Shown here: positions 1-5,471 of the stretch, piece after piece | Layout: each line of letters opens with the position of its first letter | How positions within the stretch are numbered: the stretch's first letter is position 1 | Source of the DNA: Actinomycetota bacterium | GTDB lineage: Bacteria > Actinomycetota > Acidimicrobiia > Acidimicrobiales > Ilumatobacteraceae | Length of the DNA: 6,188 nt | Direction of reading: 5' to 3' | Assembly: GCA_009705435.1 (NCBI GenBank) | Contig: WLTJ01000105.1 | Location: forward strand, 1-6,188 | Program-made: the position numbers and the translations under genes | The notes under the pieces: generated by a model | Databases searched by the model: none | Seen by the model: only the letters and a program-made list of their open reading frames with translations | Told to the model about the DNA's origin: nothing

Positions 1-395
1 AGTTCGGTGTCATGGTCGCACACGAAATCGGCGAGTCGTGCCAACAATGGGGTGATGCGTGAACCGACCACTTCGATTTCGGATAACAAAGCCTGAGCAG
101 TCTCATCACGTGTGTTGGTGGCCACTGTGGCGTAGACGTATGCCTCGAGGATTTCTGTTTGAGTCACGACAGCGTTGAACTCTTTGATCGCGCGGTCGAG
201 GCGAGTCCCTATATCTTGATCAACAACTGCAGTGGTGCCTTGGGGCAGAGCACGAATGCCTAACTCGTCGTACAGCGACTCCAAGCGGCCAACATCGGAG
301 CCCAATAGTTCTAAAGCCGATACAAAACTGCGACTAGTGAATGATTCGTGGACGTCAGAGACGCTCCAGCGTGGCAGATTCTCGATGATTGTCAT
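1..395 (-). CDS. pepF: Oligoendopeptidase F, M3 family metallopeptidase (N-terminal part, cut by left edge)
   Basis: The reverse strand encodes 131 residues beginning MTIIENLPRWSVSDVHESF and staying open to the window edge. The Trp-plus-short-helix opening (W10), the helical stretch around residues 23-45, and the segment AYVYATVATNTRDETAQ (about 87-103) followed by a long helix resemble the N-terminal lobe of PepF-type M3 peptidases. In that family a Zn-dependent HEXXH catalytic domain cuts short peptides in the cytoplasm. Full members are about 560-610 residues, so the catalytic domain lies outside the window and its integrity cannot be judged. The ATG at 395-393 overlaps the mshD stop by four bases (ATGA), and an AGGA lies six bases upstream, which together fix the start and suggest translational coupling. 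There is no signal peptide. Family assignment is by recognition of the N-terminal pattern, not of the active site. Confidence 0.82.
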   Translation of the reverse strand, partial: MTIIENLPRWSVSDVHESFTSRSFVSALELLGSDVGRLESLYDELGIRALPQGTTAVVDQDIGTRLDRAIKEFNAVVTQTEILEAYVYATVATNTRDETAQALLSEIEVVGSRITPLLARLADFVCDHDTE

Positions 396-1336
396 GATGG
401 TTCCTGAGGCGTGTTCGGGGTGATGGCAGTGACATCGCCAACAAAGGCTCGATCAGTGCGATGGATGCGAAAACCGAGATCTCCATAGAGCGACATCGCG
501 GCCTCGTTGTTGGTGTCGACATAGAGCATTGCCGTGGTGATACCGCGGTCACTCATATTCATGAGACCAGACACGACCATTGATTTACCGAGACCCTGTC
601 CGCGGTATTTGGGGTCAACCGCAACCACATAAATTTCTCCAAGAACTGGGTCAGTGTCGGTGTGAACCTTTGTCCAACAAAATCCGGCAAGCGTTTCATC
701 AATATCGTGAAGGATAAAACCGCTGGCATCAAACCAAGGTTCACTGAGTCGTGTTGTCAACGTGGCAAGATCCCATCCGCCTTGTTCGGGATGCAACGCA
801 AAGGCTTGATTGTTGACATTCAGCCATGCCTGCTCGTCTTGACCCTTGACGAATGTGCGCACTGCAACCTTGGCCGCTGCGTCGCTGCTTGAGAGAGGCA
901 GAGATCGGCGCATCTGATGCAGCGTGCGCCCAGGTGTGAGACCGAACTGTTGGGCGACTTGCTCATGACCAATTGTGGGTTCGAAAACCCACCAGTGCAC
1001 GTGACCGCCTCCGTTGACGGCCACTTCGTGTAGCACTGCCTCAAGCAGTTCTGGTCCGATGAGATGCATTTCGTAACGGTGATGCGGATGAACAACGATT
1101 TCCACAGAGAAGGAGTCGTGACCTTTGCTGATTTGGGCATAGGCGACCGGGTGATCGTGATCAGATTCCCAAGCAACGAGGCCAGCGAAGCCTTCGCGGC
1201 CACCGTCGACGAGGTCAAGCCAGAGGTGATCGGAGAGTGGACGGTGCCCATCGGCGCGTTCGGCATCACGCAATAGATCGCGAACAATGGCGATGTCGTC
1301 AGGCTTCATTTGCCTTTTGATGTCCAAGATTCGCAT
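392..1336 (-). CDS. mshD: Mycothiol synthase (acetyl-CoA : Cys-GlcN-Ins acetyltransferase)
   Basis: The 314-residue protein is almost exactly the length of M. tuberculosis MshD (about 315). It catalyses the last step of mycothiol synthesis, N-acetylation of cysteinyl-glucosamine-inositol, in the cytoplasm. It is a tandem GNAT protein: a poorly conserved N-terminal domain (about 1-145) and a catalytic C-terminal domain (about 155-305). Diagnostic motifs are WLNVNNQAFALHPEQGGW (171-188), GFCWTKVH (218-225), the acetyl-CoA loop YRGQGLGKS (244-252) after GEIYVVAVDP, and LYVDTNNEAAMSLYGDLGF (271-289). The N-terminal domain lacks the glycine-rich acetyl-CoA loop: after VVHPHHR the sequence reads YEMHLIG. 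The ATG at 1336 matches the usual MshD N-terminus (MRILDIKRQM); an internal ATG at 1309 (Met10) would remove the first strand and its AGG is only three bases away. The gene is divergent from nth and leads an operon with pepF. Confidence 0.95.
   Translation of the reverse strand: MRILDIKRQMKPDDIAIVRDLLRDAERADGHRPLSDHLWLDLVDGGREGFAGLVAWESDHDHPVAYAQISKGHDSFSVEIVVHPHHRYEMHLIGPELLEAVLHEVAVNGGGHVHWWVFEPTIGHEQVAQQFGLTPGRTLHQMRRSLPLSSSDAAAKVAVRTFVKGQDEQAWLNVNNQAFALHPEQGGWDLATLTTRLSEPWFDASGFILHDIDETLAGFCWTKVHTDTDPVLGEIYVVAVDPKYRGQGLGKSMVVSGLMNMSDRGITTAMLYVDTNNEAAMSLYGDLGFRIHRTDRAFVGDVTAITPNTPQEPS
402..405 (-). promoter_or_regulatory. Shine-Dalgarno site of pepF
   Basis: AGGA on the reverse strand lies six bases before the pepF ATG and inside the last codons of mshD. 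It decides the pepF start. It contrasts with the other gene starts in this window, which mostly lack a convincing separate ribosome-binding site. Confidence 0.6.
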
Positions 1337-1342
1337 GGGCTT

Positions 1343-1348
1343 ACCCTA
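1343..1348 (-). promoter_or_regulatory. Putative -10 element of a leaderless mshD promoter
   Basis: TAGGGT on the reverse strand ends six bases before the mshD ATG (spacer AAGCCC). A TANNNT hexamer at this distance would place the transcription start at or next to the A of the ATG, as in leaderless actinobacterial genes. No -35 box is recognisable. The same bases contain AGGG and could instead be a ribosome-binding site, so this is a moderate call. Confidence 0.45.
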
Positions 1349-1377
1349 TCGGTGGCACGGGCTGACGGCTTGAGGAT

Positions 1378-1383
1378 TAGGGT
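1378..1383 (+). promoter_or_regulatory. Putative -10 element of a leaderless nth promoter
   Basis: TAGGGT lies seven bases before the chosen nth ATG (1391). It is the same hexamer as on the opposite strand before mshD, at almost the same distance from its start codon. There is no recognisable -35 box. AGGG within it could alternatively serve as a Shine-Dalgarno sequence about eight bases from the ATG. Confidence 0.42.
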
Positions 1384-1390
1384 CGAAGAC

Positions 1391-2137
1391 ATGGCAGTGA
1401 AGAAGCAAGCAGTACCCAAGAAGGCGGTATCAGCCAAGAAGCCGGCGCTGACTAAGAAGGCAAAGTTGAATGCTCATGCGCAGACCACTGAGGTTGCACG
1501 CCGTCTCGCCATTGGGTATCCCGAGGTGATCTGTGAGTTGGATCATAAGAATGCCTATGAGTTGTTGTCGGCGACAATTTTGTCGGCGCAGTGCACTGAT
1601 GTGCGAGTGAATATGGTGACGCCAGCATTGTTTGTTCGTTATCCCGACCCGTGGTCCCTAGCTGCCGCTGATCCCGCGGAACTTGAAACCATTATTCGGT
1701 CAACGGGCTTTTATCAATCCAAGGCGCGAAACTTGATGGGTATGGCGCAAAATCTTGTTGAGCGTTTTGGGGGAGAGGTACCGAGCGAGTTATCAGATCT
1801 TGTGACTTTGCCTGGTGTGGGGCGCAAGACCGGCAATGTTGTGCGCAGTGTCATTTTTGATTTGCCTGGTCTGCCAGTTGACACACATGTCGGACGGCTT
1901 TCTCGCCGACTGGGGTTAACAAAACTTGAGGATCCCGTGAAGGTTGAATTAGAACTCAACAATTATCTGCCAGGGTCAGAGTGGGGATCATTTAGTTTGC
2001 GTTTGATTTTGCATGGGCGACGTGTGTGCGATGCGCGCAAACCGCAATGCACTATCTGTGAACTTGCCGACATCTGTCCCTCGGCAGGGTTGCCGGTGAT
2101 TGGACCAACAACAAAGCGACCTGCGAAAGAGAAATAG
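1391..2137 (+). CDS. nth: Endonuclease III (DNA glycosylase / AP lyase, [4Fe-4S])
   Basis: The product is a base-excision repair enzyme that removes oxidised pyrimidines and cleaves at abasic sites. From the ATG at 1391 it has 248 residues. The helix-hairpin-helix LPGVGRKTGNVV (140-151) carries the catalytic Lys146, and VDTHVGRLSRR (163-173) carries the catalytic Asp164. The iron-sulphur loop is Cys213-X6-Cys220-X2-Cys223-X5-Cys229, the standard C-X6-C-X2-C-X5-C spacing. AYELLSATILSAQCTD (55-70) is the usual substrate-pocket segment. Residues 2-26 form a lysine/alanine-rich tail (KK repeats) absent from the 211-residue E. coli enzyme. The frame is open back to 1310, but that extension runs antisense into the mshD start and would add 27 non-conserved residues; the ATG at 1391, with TAGGGT just before it, is preferred. 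A start further inside, after the tail, has no ATG. All catalytic residues are intact. Confidence 0.95.
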   Translation: MAVKKQAVPKKAVSAKKPALTKKAKLNAHAQTTEVARRLAIGYPEVICELDHKNAYELLSATILSAQCTDVRVNMVTPALFVRYPDPWSLAAADPAELETIIRSTGFYQSKARNLMGMAQNLVERFGGEVPSELSDLVTLPGVGRKTGNVVRSVIFDLPGLPVDTHVGRLSRRLGLTKLEDPVKVELELNNYLPGSEWGSFSLRLILHGRRVCDARKPQCTICELADICPSAGLPVIGPTTKRPAKEK

Positions 2138-2192
2138 CGGTTAGTGACGTTTTCCTAAACTGACGGTCGTAGTCGCGTTTCCTATCGGGTGT

Positions 2193-2261
2193 ACCACTAT
2201 CTGCGGGTCGGTGCCCTGTCTGGAGTGAACCGTCACCAACTATCTGGTGTTGATGCTCTGT
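2193..2261 (+). repeat. Imperfect direct repeat upstream of the CotH-like gene
   Basis: Two 27-base copies, at 2193-2219 and 2235-2261, both begin ACCA(A)CTATCTG and end with TGC(C/T)CTGT. Aligned by hand with one gap in each copy they agree at about 22 positions, and the copies start 42 bases apart. They fill the middle of the nth to CotH spacer. They could be an old duplication or paired binding sites; nothing in the sequence decides between these. Confidence 0.4.
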
Positions 2262-2334
2262 GAAGCCGTTTGGCTCCGATCTCGGTATTTCAAGACTTCG
2301 GCGGGGTCGCCCTATGTTTGAATCAATGCGTGCG

Positions 2335-2340
2335 TATAGT
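2335..2340 (+). promoter_or_regulatory. Putative -10 element of the CotH-like gene
   Basis: TATAGT is one base from the -10 consensus TATAAT and ends nine bases before the ATG at 2350. That would give a transcript start two or three bases before the ATG, so an almost leaderless message. There is no -35 hexamer at the normal spacing: TTGAAT at 2318 is only 11 bases upstream. No Shine-Dalgarno sequence lies in front of this ATG. Confidence 0.45.
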
Positions 2341-2349
2341 TGTAAATGT

Positions 2350-4134
2350 ATGGTCCTTAACAAAATATTAGTTGGAGTACTTGTAGTCGTTGGTGTCACC
2401 GTCAGTGCTGCGGAAGCGACCATTTATGCACCGCCATCGGGTGATGAAGCGGAATGGTTGTTTGACCCGAGCAAAGTTGTCTCAATTTCACTTAATTTGT
2501 CGCAGGCTTCGCTGGATGCACTAGCGGCCTCGGATCTCGACGTGAGGGAATACGTGGCCGCAACCTTCTCGATGGATGCCGAGACCCCAACTGGTATGAA
2601 AACTTTTGGCCCTTGGGAGATTCAAGCCAAGATCAAGGGTATGTGGGGCTCGTTCCGTTTGTTGCCAGCGAAGTCGGCCTTTAAACTCAAGTTTCCGAAC
2701 GGTTCACGCATTAACGGCCTGAAGAAATTGACCCTGAATAACATGGTTCAAGATCCATCAAAGGTTCATGAGACCGTCTCGTATCGATTGTTTCGTGAGA
2801 TGGGAGTTCCCGCGCCGCGCACTGGTTATGCAGAACTCTCGATCAACGGTGAGCCCTATGGTTTGTACCTGAATGTTGAGACCCTAGATGATGTGATGCT
2901 TTCTAATTGGTATGGCGACGACAACACGACTCACCTGTATGAAGGCTCCTACTTTGGTTGGTATAATAATGAGTTTGACCCATTTGATGCAGGTTACGAA
3001 GTCGATGAAGGCGATGACGATAACCGCAGTGACCTAATAAATCTTCTTGAATTGAATGAATCCGACTCGACAACTTGGTTTAACAATGTCAAAGCCAAAC
3101 TTGATATGCAAAATGTAACTCGCATGTGGGCTGTTGAGCGCTATTCCGGCCACTGGGACGGTTACTCCTACAGTGCTAACAACTATTATCTACATAGTGA
3201 TATCAATGGAAGATTCACTATGCTTCCATGGGGCTTAGATCAAACCTGGGGTAGTTGGTTCGAACCTTCTTCGCCTCAAGGAGGAACGCTTTTCACTAAG
3301 TGCATGAATGTACGTCCATGCCGTTCAAGGTATGTGGCGGCACTTGAACAAGTACGGGATGCTGTTTTGGAAATGGACCTTGGTACATACGCACGAGATC
3401 TTTACGCTTCGCTGCGCAATTACATTGTCACCGATCCCAAGAAGGAGCATTCGATCGAAGACGCAGACTGGTGGGCCACGTATTCCGCCGACCAGATTGT
3501 CAGCGCTGGTGATCGGGTAAGTGCATGGTTAGCCGTTGAGCCAATCAAACCCGAGATAAATTTATCAGAGTCTCAAGACACATTGCAGGTCACTTGGACC
3601 CCGTTAAAATACAGCAGTTATCCATTTGAGGCTCCGCCGGATCCAGTCAGTAAGTTTACAGTTTTCTGGCGTCGGGTCGGGAGTTCTATATGGCGCAGAA
3701 GAGACATCATAGATCCAAGTGCTACAACTATGGCTTTGACTGCGGTGCGTGGAGGTGTCGAGTACGAAGTAAAAGTCGCCCCGATGTCCGGGCCGCGCGA
3801 ATGGTCTAATTCAGATGTGAAGGTCTTTACAATGGGTTTGCCCTCGCAGGTGTTATCGCTGGCCTCATCAACTTTGGGCTCGGCGACGAGTCTACGATGG
3901 CAAGCGCCGGCCGATCTACGCGGTGTCGCCATCGGAGATGTTACGTACCGAATTGAAATGCGTCGGCTAAGTAGCATCAGGTGGACTCCAGTATTTTCCG
4001 GATTGATTAAAATTAGGTCGAGTGGCTGGTATGAAAAGCGGGTATTGCTTCCACGCACAGACAGCGCATATGAATTCCGAATTCGCGCCGAGATCGTGTA
4101 CGGGGAAGGTCCATGGAGAACCGTGCGTCAATAA
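2350..4134 (+). CDS. Secreted CotH kinase-family protein with two fibronectin-III-like domains
   Basis: From the ATG at 2350 the protein has 594 residues. Residues 1-23 form a signal peptide: Lys5, a hydrophobic core ILVGVLVVVGV, and a likely cleavage site after SAAEA. Residues about 40-400 match the CotH (atypical kinase fold) family: SAFKLKF (109-115), GLKKLTLNN (123-131), the helix with RLFREMGVPAPR (146-157), LSINGEPYGLYLNVE (163-177), the pair WDGYSYSANNYYL (269-281) and MLPWGLDQTWG (291-301). Asp270 and Asp297 are the likely metal or catalytic acids by analogy with B. subtilis CotH. Position 295 is Gly where many members read WDLD; I cannot tell whether this affects activity. Cys318 and Cys324 could form a disulfide. 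Two beta-rich fibronectin-III-like domains follow (about 401-495 and 497-594). There is no C-terminal anchor, so it is probably secreted or wall-associated. Starts further upstream in frame (GTG 2260, ATG 2314, ATG 2326) would bury the signal peptide. The substrate is unknown. Confidence 0.85.
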   Translation: MVLNKILVGVLVVVGVTVSAAEATIYAPPSGDEAEWLFDPSKVVSISLNLSQASLDALAASDLDVREYVAATFSMDAETPTGMKTFGPWEIQAKIKGMWGSFRLLPAKSAFKLKFPNGSRINGLKKLTLNNMVQDPSKVHETVSYRLFREMGVPAPRTGYAELSINGEPYGLYLNVETLDDVMLSNWYGDDNTTHLYEGSYFGWYNNEFDPFDAGYEVDEGDDDNRSDLINLLELNESDSTTWFNNVKAKLDMQNVTRMWAVERYSGHWDGYSYSANNYYLHSDINGRFTMLPWGLDQTWGSWFEPSSPQGGTLFTKCMNVRPCRSRYVAALEQVRDAVLEMDLGTYARDLYASLRNYIVTDPKKEHSIEDADWWATYSADQIVSAGDRVSAWLAVEPIKPEINLSESQDTLQVTWTPLKYSSYPFEAPPDPVSKFTVFWRRVGSSIWRRRDIIDPSATTMALTAVRGGVEYEVKVAPMSGPREWSNSDVKVFTMGLPSQVLSLASSTLGSATSLRWQAPADLRGVAIGDVTYRIEMRRLSSIRWTPVFSGLIKIRSSGWYEKRVLLPRTDSAYEFRIRAEIVYGEGPWRTVRQ

Positions 4135-4140
4135 CGGTGG

Positions 4141-4408
4141 ATGTCGCAGGGCTCTCATCTGCTGATGAACTTTGAAGCCATGCAAGAGACTTTGCGCATC
4201 TCCTTCGACTCTGAATCACACATTGATTCAGCATCTTCTCGCCCCCAAAGATCACTTTTGCGGCACCACAGAAAACATGCAACAAGTTGCCTCAGGCGTC
4301 AATACCGCTACAGCCACGATTGCTGACGCAGGCCACTGGTGGATGTGCTCACACCCTGAGCTCGCTGCCTTGATACTCATTGAGCACTGGGAGCAATTCG
4401 GAAAATAG
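4141..4408 (+). pseudogene. Probable frameshifted remnant of an alpha/beta-hydrolase C-terminus
   Basis: No intact gene fills the 343 bases between the CotH-like gene and the minus-strand gene at 4478. The frame ending at TAG 4406-4408 reads HLLAPKDHFCG (4232-4264), a helix, and then ATIADAGHWWMCSHPELA (about 4313-4366) and EHWEQF. This is the pattern of the last part of alpha/beta-hydrolases: a strand ending at the acidic residue (Asp27, counting from the TTG at 4172), then about 28 residues to the catalytic His (His55, in GHWW), then a Pro-Glu helix. The nucleophile half is missing. Just upstream the coding-like reading is in another frame (SHLLMNFEAMQETLRISFDSE, in frame with the CotH-like gene after its stop), and the shift falls near 4210-4235. 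The 78-codon frame can start only at a TTG with no ribosome-binding site. A small real protein is possible but less likely. Based on motif pattern alone. Confidence 0.42.
4211..4231. repeat. Perfect 8-bp inverted repeat with 5-base loop
   Basis: CTGAATCA, loop CACAT, TGATTCAG: all eight pairs match. It lies 77 bases after the CotH-like stop codon, inside the hydrolase remnant at about the point where the frame breaks. No T tract follows on either side, so it is not a standard intrinsic terminator. It might stabilise the 3' end of the upstream message, bind a dimeric protein, or be a scar of a small inverted duplication. Confidence 0.6.
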
Positions 4409-4472
4409 GTTGTGAGATGAAAAACGACTTACGGCTGAGAAATTATGCATTAGCTTCATCAGTACACGCAGG

Positions 4473-4495
4473 GCCAATTACTTGGCGAACTTTTT
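4473..4495 (+). terminator. Weak hairpin plus T-run at the convergent gene ends
   Basis: GCCAA, loop TTAC, TTGGC forms a perfect 5-bp stem, followed after GAAC by five T residues (4491-4495) on the plus strand. It straddles the stop codon of the minus-strand gene and would end plus-strand transcription from the CotH side. The stem is short and the T-run is four bases away, so it is a weak candidate. Confidence 0.25.
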
Positions 4496-5443
4496 CATCA
4501 AATCAATGACCTGTTCGGCCTCGGCCATGATCTGGCGAACAAGGTCACCGGCAGGAATCAAACTCTTGATTGCTCCGACACCCTGACCCGCGGGCATGAA
4601 TTCCTTATTGACATCCACGTATGTGTCAATGGGAGCCCCCATGTGGTTTGCACCGGCACGGATCGACTTCATCACTTGCTCAGGAAATTTACTGAGTTCT
4701 TCAGGATGCTCTTCAAAATGTTGAGTCCATTCAGTTCGCACAACGCGGCATGTCTTGCCCGTGTAGGCGCGTGAAACGACTGTGCCATCTTCGGGGAGAG
4801 TGAGCAACGTGTCTTTATACCCTTGCGGCGCATGAGCCTCTGGGGTAGCGATAAAGCGCGTGCCCATCCATACGCCATCGGCGCCAAGCGCAAGAGCCGC
4901 AGCCAAACCTCGACCATCAAATAATCCACCAGCCGCCACAACGGGGATCTTGTGTCCGACAGCATCAACAACTTGAGGTACTAAGGCCATCGTGGCAACA
5001 GTTCCCGTGTGTCCGCCGCCTTCGGTGCCTTGGGCAACCACGAAGTCACAGCCACTCGCCAGTGCAGCCTCAGCGTGGCGCACCTTGCCACACATTGACC
5101 CAACTAAAATATTGTTTTTATGCAACACATCGATGATTTCCCGTGGCACTCCAAGTCCAGCAACAAAAATCCGAGCCCCACCTTTGATGATGGTCTCCAC
5201 TTCTTTTTCTAGTTGTCCAGGAATCGCCGCCAAAAGGTCAACACCAAAAGGCTTTGATGTCAGTTTGCGAACGGCATCCAATTCTTCAGCAAGTTGCCCA
5301 GGTCCCATTGGAGCGGCTCCGAAGGTTCCAATGCCACCCGCCTCGCTCACAGCAGCAACAAGTTCGCTGTAGGAGATTCCGCCCATACCAGCAAGCATGA
5401 TCGGGTGTTCGATGTCAAGTAGTTCTGTCAGACGCGTACGCAT
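4478..5443 (-). CDS. Nitronate monooxygenase (2-nitropropane dioxygenase family, FMN-dependent TIM barrel)
   Basis: The 321-residue protein is of the usual family length. The family oxidises alkyl nitronates using FMN and O2; close relatives include FabK enoyl-ACP reductase. Visible motifs are IEHPIMLAGMGGISYSELVA (11-30, first barrel strand and FMN-contacting loop), AQGTEGGGHTG (137-147, with the conserved His145), and the flavin-phosphate segments PVVAAGGLFDGRG (167-179) and ADGVWMGTRFIAT (188-200). PAGQGVGAI (284-292) is the typical C-terminal motif. The frame opens with an ATG at 5488, but the family normally starts like MRTRLTELL, which is the ATG at 5443. That start also has TACGGT six bases upstream and leaves a 28-base gap after the upstream oxidoreductase instead of a 17-base overlap. 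There is no signal peptide or membrane segment, so it is cytoplasmic. The natural substrate is uncertain; FabK-like or other flavin oxidoreductase roles cannot be excluded. Confidence 0.88.
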   Translation of the reverse strand: MRTRLTELLDIEHPIMLAGMGGISYSELVAAVSEAGGIGTFGAAPMGPGQLAEELDAVRKLTSKPFGVDLLAAIPGQLEKEVETIIKGGARIFVAGLGVPREIIDVLHKNNILVGSMCGKVRHAEAALASGCDFVVAQGTEGGGHTGTVATMALVPQVVDAVGHKIPVVAAGGLFDGRGLAAALALGADGVWMGTRFIATPEAHAPQGYKDTLLTLPEDGTVVSRAYTGKTCRVVRTEWTQHFEEHPEELSKFPEQVMKSIRAGANHMGAPIDTYVDVNKEFMPAGQGVGAIKSLIPAGDLVRQIMAEAEQVIDLMKKFAK

Positions 5444-5449
5444 GTCAAT

Positions 5450-5455
5450 ACCGTA
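5450..5455 (-). promoter_or_regulatory. Putative -10 element of a leaderless promoter for the nitronate monooxygenase gene
   Basis: On the reverse strand TACGGT is followed by six bases (ATTGAC) and then the ATG at 5443. There is no Shine-Dalgarno sequence here, so this is the cleanest leaderless-type start in the window. It lies in the 28-base gap after the upstream flavoprotein gene, suggesting the gene can be transcribed independently as well as by read-through. No -35 box is recognisable. Confidence 0.45.
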
Positions 5456-5471
5456 GTAGATGAGCCCCGAT

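Noticed and set aside
1064..1276. Plus-strand open frame of 70 codons with a fairly protein-like composition
   Set aside because: It is exactly antisense to the N-terminal domain of mshD, which has clear family motifs; the open frame follows from the codon use of that gene.
820..1287. Minus-strand open frame of 155 codons in another frame of mshD
   Set aside because: Out-of-frame shadow of mshD without any recognisable motif.
1310..1390. Upstream extension of nth to an ATG at 1310
   Set aside because: It would add 27 residues without family similarity, antisense to the start of mshD, and skip the better-placed ATG at 1391.
2301..2312. Short GC-rich hairpin GGCG-GGGT-CGCC before the CotH-like gene
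   Set aside because: The stem has only four pairs and no T-run, and it is upstream of the putative promoter; too weak to call a terminator or riboswitch.
2260..2349. Longer N-terminus for the CotH-like protein from GTG 2260, ATG 2314 or ATG 2326
   Set aside because: These starts place up to 30 polar or basic residues in front of a clean signal peptide that begins at ATG 2350, and the GTG overlaps the duplicated motif region.
4013..4285. Minus-strand open frames between the CotH end and the hydrolase remnant
   Set aside because: They are mostly antisense to the second fibronectin-III-like domain, have no ribosome-binding site and no family pattern.
4992..5372. Plus-strand open frame of 126 codons
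   Set aside because: Antisense shadow of the nitronate monooxygenase gene; rich in Ser, Pro and Thr with no recognisable fold.
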